A stretch of DNA of 64,000 bases from assembly GCA_949752735.1 (NCBI GenBank), contig OX457039.1, forward strand, positions 43,753,452 to 43,817,451, read 5' to 3'. The stretch is from Lumbricus terrestris. Lineage: Eukaryota; Annelida; Clitellata; Crassiclitellata; Lumbricidae. Each line of letters starts with the position of its first letter. Position 1 is the first letter of the stretch. Both the position numbers and the translations under genes were made by a program. The notes beneath the pieces are model-generated. The model had not been told where the DNA came from and did no database searches. It saw nothing but the letters and a program-made list of their open reading frames with translations. Positions 33,701 to 43,147 of the stretch are shown here, in pieces.

Positions 33701-35762
33701 CCTTTCTTTCTATGTGCATTATTATTTATTGTGTCAGAAATGTCTATTTAATTTTTTTAAGAAACAGCAGCTGTTACAACAAGTTATCTGTCACCATCAG
33801 TTCTGTTAGGCCGTATGCAATCATGCATGCAAAACGAAAGCGCCCTGCACCATGGTGCAGAGGAAGGCAGGGCACCACTGAATTGTATAAATAATTTCTT
33901 AACAGTTGGATAGCTATGAAGCTGGAATGAATTTTACTCTAAGCATCAGTCTCAACAATAACTCTAAGATTATGTTTATTTCTAATACATTCTTATATGT
34001 TCGGCAACAATGCTGAACAAAGCAAAACAAAATTAGCCGATTTATAGCTATCTTCAAAAAATAATGCTGGATGTCAAAGACTTAAATAAAAAATCACAAA
34101 TTGTAAATGCAACAATCAACTTACTTTAGAATGAATTCTTCATCAAGAATTAGATCTCCATCACTTCCAGCTTCCTGTTTCGTAACTTCTGATTGAGCTT
34201 TATCATTCTGGGTCTTGTCTTGTGTCAAATTTGCCATTCCTGTTCCCGTTGACTCCAATCGCTGTTTTGCGACTTCATTTGCTGTATTCGTCCTCTTCTC
34301 ACCACTGTTTCTTGTCCTTTCCTTTTGTGGACCATCATCGGTCTCGGCTGCAGTTACCGCAGATACTGAGAGGCGCTGGTCGGGGGAAAGAAGTCGATTG
34401 GAATCATCCGACAGACTTTTTGCTGGAATGACCTTTGGATTTGTTTTCCTTGGTTGAGCTGCCCGTGTTGGTCCAGATCTTGATGGATTATTTGGCAAGG
34501 TTTTATCTTTGGATTGTCTTGCTAAAAAAGAGTGTTTATAAATAAAATCAAAAAATAATTCAGTTTTCCTGTTAAGAATATCAGCAAATGTAATTTTATC
34601 CAATCACATAACAAATTAGTTTATTCCAAAAAAAACGTACTTAATTGCAATGTTTCGTTGGTATGGTAATTTAACTCATGTCATGTCATAACGCCGACGT
34701 CGCGAAGCGACGGTTGGTTGCATGAGCGAACCAATGTACACCAGCAAGATCTGTCCTTTACAGTCCTCAATAGCGCCGCTCCCGATAGACCGGTCCACAA
34801 CGTGATGTTATCGAGCCAGCATATTCTTGTTCTACCGCGGTTACAAACACCCTCCACCAGTCCCGTCATGACACTATTTTCAATATTGTCCTTCTGTCGC
34901 AGGATATGACCAAAGTATCGTAATTTCCGAGTTTTGACATGGCCTAACAACTCGCATTTTGTCCCTGCTAATTTGTAAACTTAATTTAACTCTGTGTGCA
35001 ATTATTCCTATAACCAGTGCCGTTTTAATAACGGCAACAGTTGTAACGGCAACAAAACTTGGAATGCTGTCTGGGTATCGTTCTATAATGACTCGGTAGC
35101 AAGTACCGTTTTCATATAAATTCGATGAAAAATATTTCCTCACGAAATAGAACCGGGATTTTGCGCGTGAGGGTCGGTTAGGGCTCAGGTTAGGCGTCGT
35201 GAGGGTCGGTTAGGGTTAGTTTTAGGGTTAGTGCAGTCATTCTGCTGAAATTGAAGCTGGATTGATGAACAATAATTTTCAATGAAAAATGGCTGAAAAA
35301 TATTTGCTAACGAAATAGAAGCGGGATTTATCGAACAAATTCTTGCCTAAAGAGAAGCTGGATCGATTAAAAGGATTCTCGGCAAAATAGAAGTTGGATT
35401 TATTAAAGATAACAACGCTGCAACGTTATCTACCGAGTCATTATAGAACTATTACCGAGTCATTATAGAACGCTACCGCTGTCTGTTCACAACTGATAGC
35501 GTTACACAATTTTAAGCGCTATAAAAAGCGAAACTGGTTGAGGGTCTCGTATTGTTTATGTTCAGTTGCCTCGTTACCTAAATAGAAAGTTTCAACTTTC
35601 GCAGAATTTCGGTCAGTACTTATAACAGTTAAGCTTTGTAATTCTAATCCAACTTTCTACGAAAACTTAAAAACAAGAAAGGCATTAAAGCTTACAATTA
35701 TCAGACGAAGAATGTTTTAAACGACGAAGATCTTCGTCAGAAAAACCACTCCATCCATCCAT
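30739..35762 (-). CDS. GORAB: RAB6-interacting golgin (GORAB), 5 exons, 444 aa
   Basis: Minus-strand exons: 35762-35696 (ATG), 34521-34125, 32969-32868, 32409-32269, 31366-30739 (TAA). They total 1,335 bases; phases close exactly and sites are GT-AG. GORAB is a Golgi coiled-coil protein that in vertebrates binds RAB6 and SCYL1 and acts in COPI-dependent retrieval; these roles come from the family. The N-terminus [16 protein letters not shown] matches the vertebrate GWAGFSEEELRRLK motif. Exon 2 is low-complexity and variable. Exons 3-5 form the conserved helical block ([53 protein letters not shown]). The C-terminal 150 residues are a Ser/Thr/Asp-rich tail unlike vertebrate GORAB. The junction CA|GTAGGT to ttttag|AAAGCG restores the vertebrate spacing. 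Intron 1 contains a LINE fragment and a MITE. The length is in the usual family range. Confidence 0.93.
32676..32742 (+). repeat. LINE 3' tail with (GAAT)n
   Basis: 'cagagtaggtttcttgaagaagcactatatatgaatttta' followed by tgaatgaatgaatg is a diverged copy of the LINE 3' terminus. It lies in GORAB intron 3, antisense to the gene. Confidence 0.65.
33077..33229 (+). repeat. SINE, 5'-truncated
   Basis: It starts within 'cgtcgccgcgtagggaccttgggcaag' and continues to 'aaggggcgctataacaagtgcacatac'. It is very close to the copy at 53258-53455 but lacks the tRNA-like head. It lies in GORAB intron 2 in antisense orientation. Confidence 0.9.
33490..33640. repeat. Repeat of AATTACAAATTAC units
   Basis: After 'cagggatgggcatatt' the sequence repeats 'ggtaattaaattacaaattactagataaa' in varied form several times. 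It looks like part of a dispersed, internally repetitive element. 'CAGGGATGGGCA' resembles a hAT-type terminal repeat, but I see no matching right end. Confidence 0.4.
34681..34950 (-). mobile_element. Non-LTR retrotransposon fragment (post-RT tail)
   Basis: The minus strand encodes [18 protein letters not shown], then [20 protein letters not shown] and TLWTGLS. This is the tail motif '[12 protein letters not shown]...W.DNI..WTGL' seen again on the plus strand at 52430-52603. It lies in GORAB intron 1, in the same orientation as the gene. Confidence 0.8.
35074..35477. mobile_element. MITE with 8-bp target duplication (GORAB intron 1)
   Basis: The left end, GGTATCGTTCTATAATGACT and on to CGGTA, has a nearly perfect inverted partner at the right end, where TACCGAGTCATTATAGAACG is followed by CTACC. 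The element is flanked on both sides by GCTGTCTG (35066-35073 and 35478-35485). The right terminus is duplicated in tandem (35430-35449 and 35453-35472). The interior has about five degenerate copies of 'aaatagaagcgggatt' and a telomere-like stretch. No coding capacity is seen, so mobilisation would need a transposase in trans. An 8-bp duplication is typical of hAT, P and Merlin superfamilies. Confidence 0.8.
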
Positions 35763-36584
35763 CGTCTTCGCTGCCACGAGTTCACGACGTCTTGAAGGCT
35801 GTTCCAGACTAAATTATATAATACGACCTCAGCATTTCTAGTCGTTTTTATATTATTGTTCTTGCCGATGCAATAATGATAATTAGCTACTATATATAAG
35901 CAGATTAAGTCGCTTACGATTTGGAACTGGGGACTATCGATACATTTTTTCTTGCGGTTTTTTGGCCTTCTGTTAGCTATTTAGGCCTAACTGTATCTTT
36001 ATTATAGCATTTTTTCAAGCCCTACAGATTAGGCCTACAGTATAAATAGCAGAAAGACTAGTCGACGTTCTGTTTGTTGTTAGTCACTAACTGTTACTTT
36101 GTCGTAATCCTAAAATCCCAAATATAGCAATCAAAACAGAAGCAAAAAGAAAATTGACGAAACGAAAACCTCAAAACTGGACCTATTTATTTCAATTTCC
36201 CTACTGACTTAATTACCATAATTATGTGTATGCCAAACTGAACATTGAACGAGTTCTGGAACTAAGTGCTAGTCTGAAGTAGAAAATTCAACAATTTGCA
36301 ACTTTTGTGATTCGATGGCTCTTTGGCGACTTTGAGGTGACAGCGGTAATTATTCAAGGTAATTTGACATATACTAAAGCAAATATTGAAATTAACTTGT
36401 GAAACTCATGAAACCTATAGTAAGCTTAATAAAAAAGACTGTTTCTTGAAGACTAAAACTTAAAACCGAGCAACAATAAAGGTTTCTAGTCCCTTAGTAT
36501 AAAAATTATGTCCTTGTTATATTAGTAAGGATGTAAAAGAATGTCTATATTTTATTCGATGATGCGAATTGTTCCAGTTCTTTC

Positions 36585-36651
36585 CAATATCGGAAGTCGT
36601 TACAACCCTATAGAATCCGATCTTTCTGTTAATAGTCTGTTGGTAGAAATG
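36585..36651 (+). promoter_or_regulatory. Probable RPL35 core promoter, TOP-like start and exon 1
   Basis: An ETS-like site (CGGAAG, 36591-36596) is followed by a pyrimidine tract (TCTTTCTGTT, 36621-36630), resembling the 5'-terminal oligopyrimidine start of ribosomal protein mRNAs. Then comes ATG at 36649-36651, directly abutting a GTAGGT donor. Translational control through the TOP motif is known for the family. Here it is inferred. Confidence 0.45.
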
Positions 36652-39555
36652 GTAGGTGTTTTGATGTAGCTTATTAATCCAACAACATCACTTGATTATT
36701 ATTTTAAATTTTAGTAAGACTTAGGTACTCTGATGTGATTATCAATCATACAACAGATTTCGCTAATTTTTATGATTATATGCTGTGATAACTTGAAATA
36801 TACGCATTTTATTGGCCTGTTTTTCTCGTGCGTGATCCTACCATCTTGGTTAGGGTACCACGAAGTGTAATGGTGATTCTCCAGTGTATTGCAGTTTATA
36901 AAATATATACAATTTTAGTGTTTCTAAGAATTTTAGGATGTCGGCTGATCCGCTAGTTTCTTTTTGCAAAGTAATGAAGTTTCTGTAAAGTAACCAACGT
37001 CGTGGGTCATAAAATGAATCGAGGACAACCAGATTCCACGGCAACACTGAATTTACATAAAAGCCAGATTTCCCGAAAGCAGTTTTAGGTTATAAAATGC
37101 GGTCGACTCTCCAAACTATTTAGATTTAAATTAAATACACGACGGTGGTCATGTTGGTGCTGCAGTAACAAAGTTTAGTGTCGAGAAATCATTAGGTTGT
37201 TTGTCGATTTCGGGGGTCCAGCCGATACTCGTTTCTGGGATTGGGAATTCGGGCAACACTCAGTGGATCACATTAAATAACTATGAGTGAAATATTTTGA
37301 GTCTGATGCTCATTGTGCTCCATCATTCTGCACAAATATTATTATAAGGTTAGGGTTTGTAGCTTCTGGCATTGTAGTTTTGCAAGGAAAATGGCATATA
37401 AGTATATCTGATCCATGATATTTTGAGAAAGTTCTTGATTTTTACTGAGAATTTGGCTACTTTCTGGAAACTGCTTCCAGTTTTTGTGTATTTTCAATGT
37501 TCAGCTTTGGGCTTCATGAATTTGGGTTGACCCATGATGATGTGCTTGTGCTGATTGAACCTTTTAAGTACACAAAAATCTTTCACTTCAGTTTCTTTAT
37601 AAACAGAAAATACTTTGGAAATTACTTTTCCAATTTAAGAAACTAAATTTAAAGTGCAGATTTTTCACTTGACAGTTGTGTAGTATGCTGTTAAAAATTT
37701 AACTTTAAAACGGCTGTGAAGGTTGCATGGAATTCGTGTTCTTTTATGGTTCCTAAATGAGTTGTCTTGTTCTGCAGGTGAAAGTCAAGGCCAAGGAACT
37801 GCGTGGAAAGAAGAAGGATGAGCTCCTGAAGCAGCTCGATGAGCTCAAGACGGTCAGTTTTTCTTTTATGTCAAAGTATGCAATAAAAAACTATGCATGT
37901 GTTTTTGAGAAAACTTGTGCTTTCATAATTATCAAGTTTCAAATTACATGTGGATGGTTTCCAAGGGCAACCGACAATGATGATGTCCAGATCAGTGAAA
38001 CGGACCACTGCACCCTTGAAATTCCAGGACTGTGTATGCCATACTAAAATAAGTAGATACTGAGAAATTATGATTATTGTGCTTACAATTATAATTTTTA
38101 GTGAAAATCTTGTGGAGAGGTTCTCTTTATGAAATGTGATGCATCATTTGGAAATCCATCAGATATGGTGGAATAGGGCTATGTTTTTGTTCTTTTCGTT
38201 TTGTTGCATACACAAGGGAAATGGGTGCTGGGATGTGTGCAATTTCGCTAGGGGAGAGTCTGTGTAGACAGCATTGAAGGGGGAGCTATTTAAATGCTCC
38301 TAATAAATAAAGAAATTCCTGTCACCCGAGGGCATTTTTTTTACCTTGTATAAAGCGATGTGCAGTTATTCGTGCTGTAAACTTTAGCGTACAGCCAAAT
38401 AAATGCCTTGTATACACATTAGCTAACTAACTTCCCTGTGAAAGGTGTAACTGTGAAAGGGCTTATAGGAGCTTGGTTGAATACACGCATGGGGTGGGGT
38501 AGTGTATGAAAATCAAAAGTTTACAATTGTCATTGGTGTACTGCGGTTTTGAGAGTATCCTACAGTAAAAACTAATCTCATTCCCTGCTGTTAGCAATGT
38601 GTTGGATGAGATATAGGTGTTAAACTTTGTGTAAGCTATGATTTGATTGTTGAGTATTTGATTTTGGTAGGAGCTGTCACAGTTGCGTGTGGCGAAAGTC
38701 ACGGGTGGAGCTGCAGCAAAACTGTCCAAAATGTAAGTTTTCATGTATCATTCACTGCACTATATTCAGAGATAGTTGTTCATTATCTGTTTGCAATACC
38801 GAAGAAGAGCAGCGATGAATGTTCAACAGCAGAGGATGCAATCAGCTGCATTACATTTATACAGGACTACTTTCAAGAGGTTGCACTAGTGTGGCCTTGC
38901 ATAAATTATAACTGTAAAATACTGACAACTCTAGGTAACGTGCAGCAATTTGTGTTGAATAAGTTGCTGTAAGTTGCTGTCCATACGATTTAAAAATCTA
39001 CAGTTTACAAATATATAGTCCTCATTATCTGTTGTTCTATGTTGGAATTATTTAGTGGTTATATAGAGATTTGAGGTTTTGACCATATTGTGTATCAATC
39101 TATAATCAGATGTTGCAGATGATGATTAACTTGTGCTGAATTAAACTTTGAAGCTCACAAACCAATTTGGATCGATAGGACTGATGCAACATGTCCATTG
39201 TTTAAAAAACATAGTCTTGGTATTTTCAGATCATGTACAATGCATTATTATTAAAAGATACCACAGGATAAACTTTTAAAATGTTGACGCAAAGTTGTAG
39301 CAGTGGTGATGTTTGTTTTCCAGCTGTACAGTTCGCAAGTCCATTGCTCGAGTTTTGACTGTGATGAGCCAGGCTCAGAAGGAAAACCTGCGAAAATTCT
39401 ACCAAAACAAAAAATACAAGCCTAAGGATCTTCGCCCAAAGAAGACCCGAGCCATGAGACGCGCCCTAACGGAGCACGAGCTGTCCATCAAGTCGGTTAA
39501 GTTCGTCAGAAAGCAGCGTGCATTCCCCATGAGGAAGTTTGCAGTCAAAGCCTAG
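36649..39555 (+). CDS. RPL35: 60S ribosomal protein L35 (uL29), 4 exons, 123 aa
   Basis: Exons: 36649-36651 (ATG only), 37778-37852, 38671-38732, 39324-39555 (TAG). The total is 372 bases and 123 residues, the same length as the vertebrate protein. uL29 sits at the exit of the nascent-peptide tunnel of the large subunit. The body reads [40 protein letters not shown] and [19 protein letters not shown], and ends [10 protein letters not shown]. These match RPL35 block for block, with some divergence in the last 30 residues. Exons 2-4 are certain. Exon 1 is inferred because exon 2 begins in phase 0 with the second codon, so the first exon must end in ATG; 36649 offers that with a good donor and a promoter-like context. 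An AATAAA signal follows the stop at 39596. Confidence 0.93.
39110..39192 (+). ncRNA. Candidate C/D-box snoRNA in RPL35 intron 3
   Basis: A terminal stem ATGTTGCA (39110-39117) pairs perfectly with TGCAACAT (39185-39192). Just inside are a C box ATGATGA (39119-39125) and a D box CTGA (39181-39184). A possible D' box CTGA is at 39136-39139, and a weak C' box lies near 39148. The length (83 nt) and placement in a ribosomal-protein intron are typical of animal C/D snoRNAs, which guide 2'-O-methylation. The guide element before box D would be the bases ending at 39180. I could not assign an rRNA target. Confidence 0.6.
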
Positions 39556-39595
39556 AGACACTTGACGGTTCTGCTGTTTTGGACAAGTCACTGAG

Positions 39596-39601
39596 AATAA
39601 A
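39596..39601 (+). promoter_or_regulatory. Polyadenylation signal of RPL35
   Basis: AATAAA lies 41 bases after the TAG stop and is followed by a T-rich stretch ending 'tactttgttttggttc', a plausible downstream element. Confidence 0.8.
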
Positions 39602-40623
39602 GTTTCTTAAAAACTTTTCAAATGTACTTTGTTTTGGTTCTCAATTTGCTTGGTAGAAAACGGGTTTTACTAGTGATTTCAATAATTTACGACTAACATG
39701 CAAAAAGCTCCACCATGAAGCAGAAAATGTTTGAATGTGCTCATTCTTCACCGAAAATCGATAGTTTACAAGAATCTGCATTTACTTACGTTTTAAATTT
39801 ATTTGACTGGTGAATATAGCTGAAATGGTTCTTTGGGGATATACGTGATATGTTTGCAAGTCAGATTTCACGATGCATGCAATACTGTTGAGATGTTACA
39901 AATGAGCTTTGCGTGTGCAAGCTTTAACAATGGCTTGGGGAATTTAAGTTATTTCAAGTCCAGGTGCAGTTCATAGCTAATCTTTAGATAAAATGTGTTT
40001 TCAATGCATTATAAGTTCTACTTTGGCACACCTCTGAAGTGGCATGTTGCATCCCAGGGATGCTAGGGAAATCTGCACTATAATAGCTAATGCAGCTTAT
40101 TGTGAGTGCTGCATCAAGATTCATGAGGGATTATCCCAGTGTTTTCCCCTATTACATGGTTAAAAGTGGTCTGGAAAAGTTGCTGGGTCTGAGTGAAACG
40201 GCAGTTGAGGTTTTGACCCGAAAATTGTTCTGATGACTCGGTCTTTTGCACTGGATTTTCATTTTTTTTTACCAATTTCCCTCAATTTGGTAATTAGTAT
40301 AGAGTGAGTTTTAATCGTGTGACCAGGCTGAGACTGCAACAGCAGGTAACTTTCGACAACCCTGATGTCAGAAAGAGGGTAGATATATTTTTTCATGAAT
40401 AGGCCTACTGGTGAATATCTAGGGTGTGAATTATTGAGGAGTTGGACACCTAGTCTTTCATAGTCTCTTAGGGCTCCAGTGTTAAGACTGCTTTGCACAC
40501 CAACTCCACATGGATGATAATCCAAACTTGTTATTTCTCTACAATTCGTGTACTGTGAATATGAGTCAGAAAATCTAATGTGTCCAAATGCTATATAAAA
40601 TTTTGATTAATTATTGATTGACT

Positions 40624-40920
40624 AGCTGGGGTACCCGGCGTTGCCCGGGCAATTTAGGACTCCCTGCTCCCGGCCAATTCCTTACTTCCCCACCCTCACT
40701 ACCGGCTCTCGAACCGCCCGCGACCCACCCACGAAGGTGAAAAACAAAGTATGGCAACGGAATGAAAATTTATAGCAAAACAGGGTTTCCACCCCACCCT
40801 GGCCGCCACATTGGTGGTAGAGATTCGCCAACCCCTCCAGCAATCATAGTGTCGTTTCTGAAAATTTTCCCAAGCAATGTCGCAAGTCGGCCACAGGAAA
40901 ACTGATGATCTTTTTTAATC
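40624..40920 (+). repeat. Dispersed repeat with GTACCCGGCGTTGCCCGGG head
   Basis: The copy starts 'agctggggtacccggcgttgcccgggcaattta'. It then contains the inverse complement of sequence also found at 61,660-61,700 ('ggttggcgattctctaccacgatgtggcc'). It therefore belongs to the same family as 61541-62485, in the opposite orientation. I recall this head from many invertebrate genomes but cannot name its class. Confidence 0.6.
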
Positions 40921-41555
40921 ATCAACTTGAAAATGTTTTATTTCACCTTCCTGCTTATTTTTCATTGCACACGTCCTTCCGTGGTAATTAAACCGGCCTG
41001 CAATTACCTTTTTCTAATGATTTCCACTCCACATAACTGCTTTTACAACTGCACAAATGCATTTACAACTGCACATTTTGTGTAGAACTTCACGTTTTAA
41101 AAAGCCCTGCTGTCCTGATACTTCCACCTGCTCAACCTCCCACGCCGTTTCAACTCTAGCACCCTAGCCGCTTGTCTAACTCCTCGATCGATCGTCTGAC
41201 TCTCCGGATCTTGACCTCTGTATAGGCCTATATCGACGGCATAACTGCAGTATCGGGGACACTATCGACTTTTTTATTGAGCGCCTAATAAGCTGGTTCC
41301 AGCGACTTCATGGGCGAATAAACGATTACGATCTGGAATCTCGATCGTTGAATAAGTTTAGTAGGCTAGCCTACTGGATAGGTTTCGATTGCGAGCCAAA
41401 AACGCGTATTAATGTTATTCGTTTGATAGATGGCCTAACAATTGTGACAGCAAAGATGCACGTCACAGTAGACTAACCAAGGTGACGCGAAATTATTCAA
41501 AGATAATAAGCAGATATTGTTGAACTGTTCTCAGTGTGTAGAAGACGCTGTAGCG

Positions 41556-43147
41556 ATGGACAGTACTGTAGGAAAGAAGTTCGACTGGAGAACCGTAGTT
41601 AGGGAAAAGGGATGGAGAATGGAAATACCAGGAGATCCATTGAACATTAAGTAGGCACACATTTTTATCTACACAAACTTTCTTATCTGCAGACAATCTC
41701 TCGTGTCTCATAATAATTTCATCGACTTCTATGATTTATCTACTTTTATTTCTCGCAATTGCTATTAGCGCCCCTTCAAGCATATGCGCAACCACCCTAT
41801 GGGACCCACGGGACGCGTCCCCCAACTTTTGAGTGGTCCCCTAACTTTATTATGGTCCCCCAACTTTTAGGACGTGATTCATTATGGTACCCCAACTTTT
41901 AGGACGTGATTGCACCTATGCCTTCAAGCTGATTAGGCCTATCTAGAGGCGCTCCCGACTTTAGCTGGAGCGCACGAGCAGGCCCTATAGGCCTAATTGC
42001 GCGTGAAGGACTTGTTCAAGGTCCTCGCACTGCGGTTTAAGGAGGATTCGACCTTGGAACCTTCCGGCTCCAACCTTCAAGGCACCGAAATCACCACTGT
42101 GGGGCCTACACCGCGCCCCGCTGCCGCATATGGGCCGGGTTGAAACTTGAAACAGGTTTGACGTCTCTGGCTTGATTCCGATATTCTTCTGCAATAGTCA
42201 ACATTCAACTCCCTCTGCCCCCCAAAGCTCCACGCAGGGGCGGATCCAGAAGCCAATCCGACCATGCCCCATTCAGAGATCCGCACAGGACGTGCCCCCA
42301 TCAGGTTTTAAGAAGCTTTCAATCAATGCAGCGATAACAGGAAGATGAGAGAGAAAAAGTAGCATATGACTAAAAGTCGTCAGATTTGAAGTAACCGGAG
42401 TTGCCATGTGCGGGGCTTTATAACTGTTTAATCTAGACGTCTCTGGGGGGAGTTCGCCCCCCCCATTGACATTCCCCAGAAAAATTGACGAATGATAATA
42501 GTTTTTAGTTGCTGTTTACATCGTTGTTTTACAAGAAGTATTATAATATACTGTTACTGTTATACGATTATAGGGCTATTATTTACTAGCATATAGTATA
42601 TGATGCTATCATATTGCAATTAGTATATTAGGATAAAGACTAAAAAAAGGTAATCAGATTTCAAGTAGGGCCTAAATGGAGTTGCAACAGGATTTTTTTG
42701 GAGAAAGACTAAAAAAAGTCATCAGATTTTTTGGCGAAAGACCAAACACAAATTTTTTTGGACCCAAGACCAAAAAATTTGGCCCCCGTTCAGAAATTTT
42801 TTTGCTCACCTCTGGCTCCATAAACAAAGCAAGACTGGCGCACGGTGATATAGCGCATTGAACTAAGCCGCCGCCTTTACGTTGCTCATTGCAGGAGACA
42901 ATATCTGACGCCAAGTCTTCCGATGTTTGCCAAAGACCAGTCAGTGGGCAAGACATTCGTGCAAGCAGTTACACGACCACCAAACAGACAGTACCCTCGA
43001 ATACTCTTTCAGCACCTCAACCCTCCTCGAAGGGCAACGTACATCATTCATCCATCGATGATCACGGAGGACTGGAAGCCCCCACCACCCTACAGAGGAC
43101 GAAAAGGAGAGAGCGTTCGATACGCACAGTTCACCTTCATGTATTAA
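41556..43147 (+). CDS. Unrecognised 115-residue protein, 2 exons
   Basis: Exon 1 is 41556-41650 (ATG). Exon 2 is 42895-43147 (TAA), joined through AA|G. The donor AA|gtaggc and acceptor ttgcag| are good and the phase closes exactly. The protein is basic, rich in proline and aromatic residues, and has no signal peptide or membrane segment: DWRTVVREKGWRMEIPGDP, then TPSLPMFAKDQSVGKTFVQ, HLNPPRRATYIIHP, EDWKPPPPYRGRKG, and ends YAQFTFMY. Small basic proteins with scattered Trp/Tyr/Pro motifs are common among sperm and ciliary microtubule inner proteins, so that is one possibility, but I do not recognise the family. The intron is full of repeats, including a SINE with a nested MITE. A possible AATAAA is at 43493. 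Confidence 0.65.
41762..42112 (-). repeat. tRNA-derived SINE, antisense, interrupted by a MITE
   Basis: Read on the minus strand, it has a head with 'ccttgaaggttggagccgg' and a degenerate B box. The body follows ('ggaccttgaacaagtccttcacgcgcaatt'), then the tail 'gggagcgcctctaga...cttgaaggggcgctaat'. The tail is split by a 140-bp insertion at 41781-41920. It lies in the intron of the 115-residue gene. Confidence 0.75.
41781..41920. mobile_element. 140-bp MITE nested in a SINE, 8-bp target duplication
   Basis: The insertion is bounded by CCTTCAAG at 41773-41780 and again at 41921-41928. Those bases occur once in uninterrupted SINE copies. The ends are imperfect inverted repeats: CATATGCGCAACCAC on the left and, read inward, CATAGGTGCAATCAC on the right (12 of 15 identical). 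The interior repeats 'ggtcccccaacttt(ta)' three to four times. The 8-bp duplication fits a hAT-type non-autonomous element. Confidence 0.75.
42235..42249 (+). repeat. Single hAT-like terminal repeat (CAGGGGCGGATCCAG)
   Basis: This 15-base word is familiar as the terminal inverted repeat of hAT-type MITEs in animals. No inverted partner is visible nearby, so it is a solo end or a truncated copy. Confidence 0.35.
42360..42800. repeat. Diverged direct repeats 'gactaaaa..gtcatcagatt'
   Basis: The phrase 'gactaaaagtcgtcagatttgaagtaaccggagttgc' near 42368 recurs, altered, near 42637, and its first part again near 42706. The last part also repeats 'tttttttggcgaaagacc'. The open frames here (FFGERLKKV, FFGERPNTN) only reflect this repetition. 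Confidence 0.5.

Noticed and set aside
37976..38062. Second C/D snoRNA candidate in RPL35 intron 2 (ATGATGA ... CTGA)
   Set aside because: The flanks do not pair, so there is no terminal stem. The boxes alone are expected by chance.
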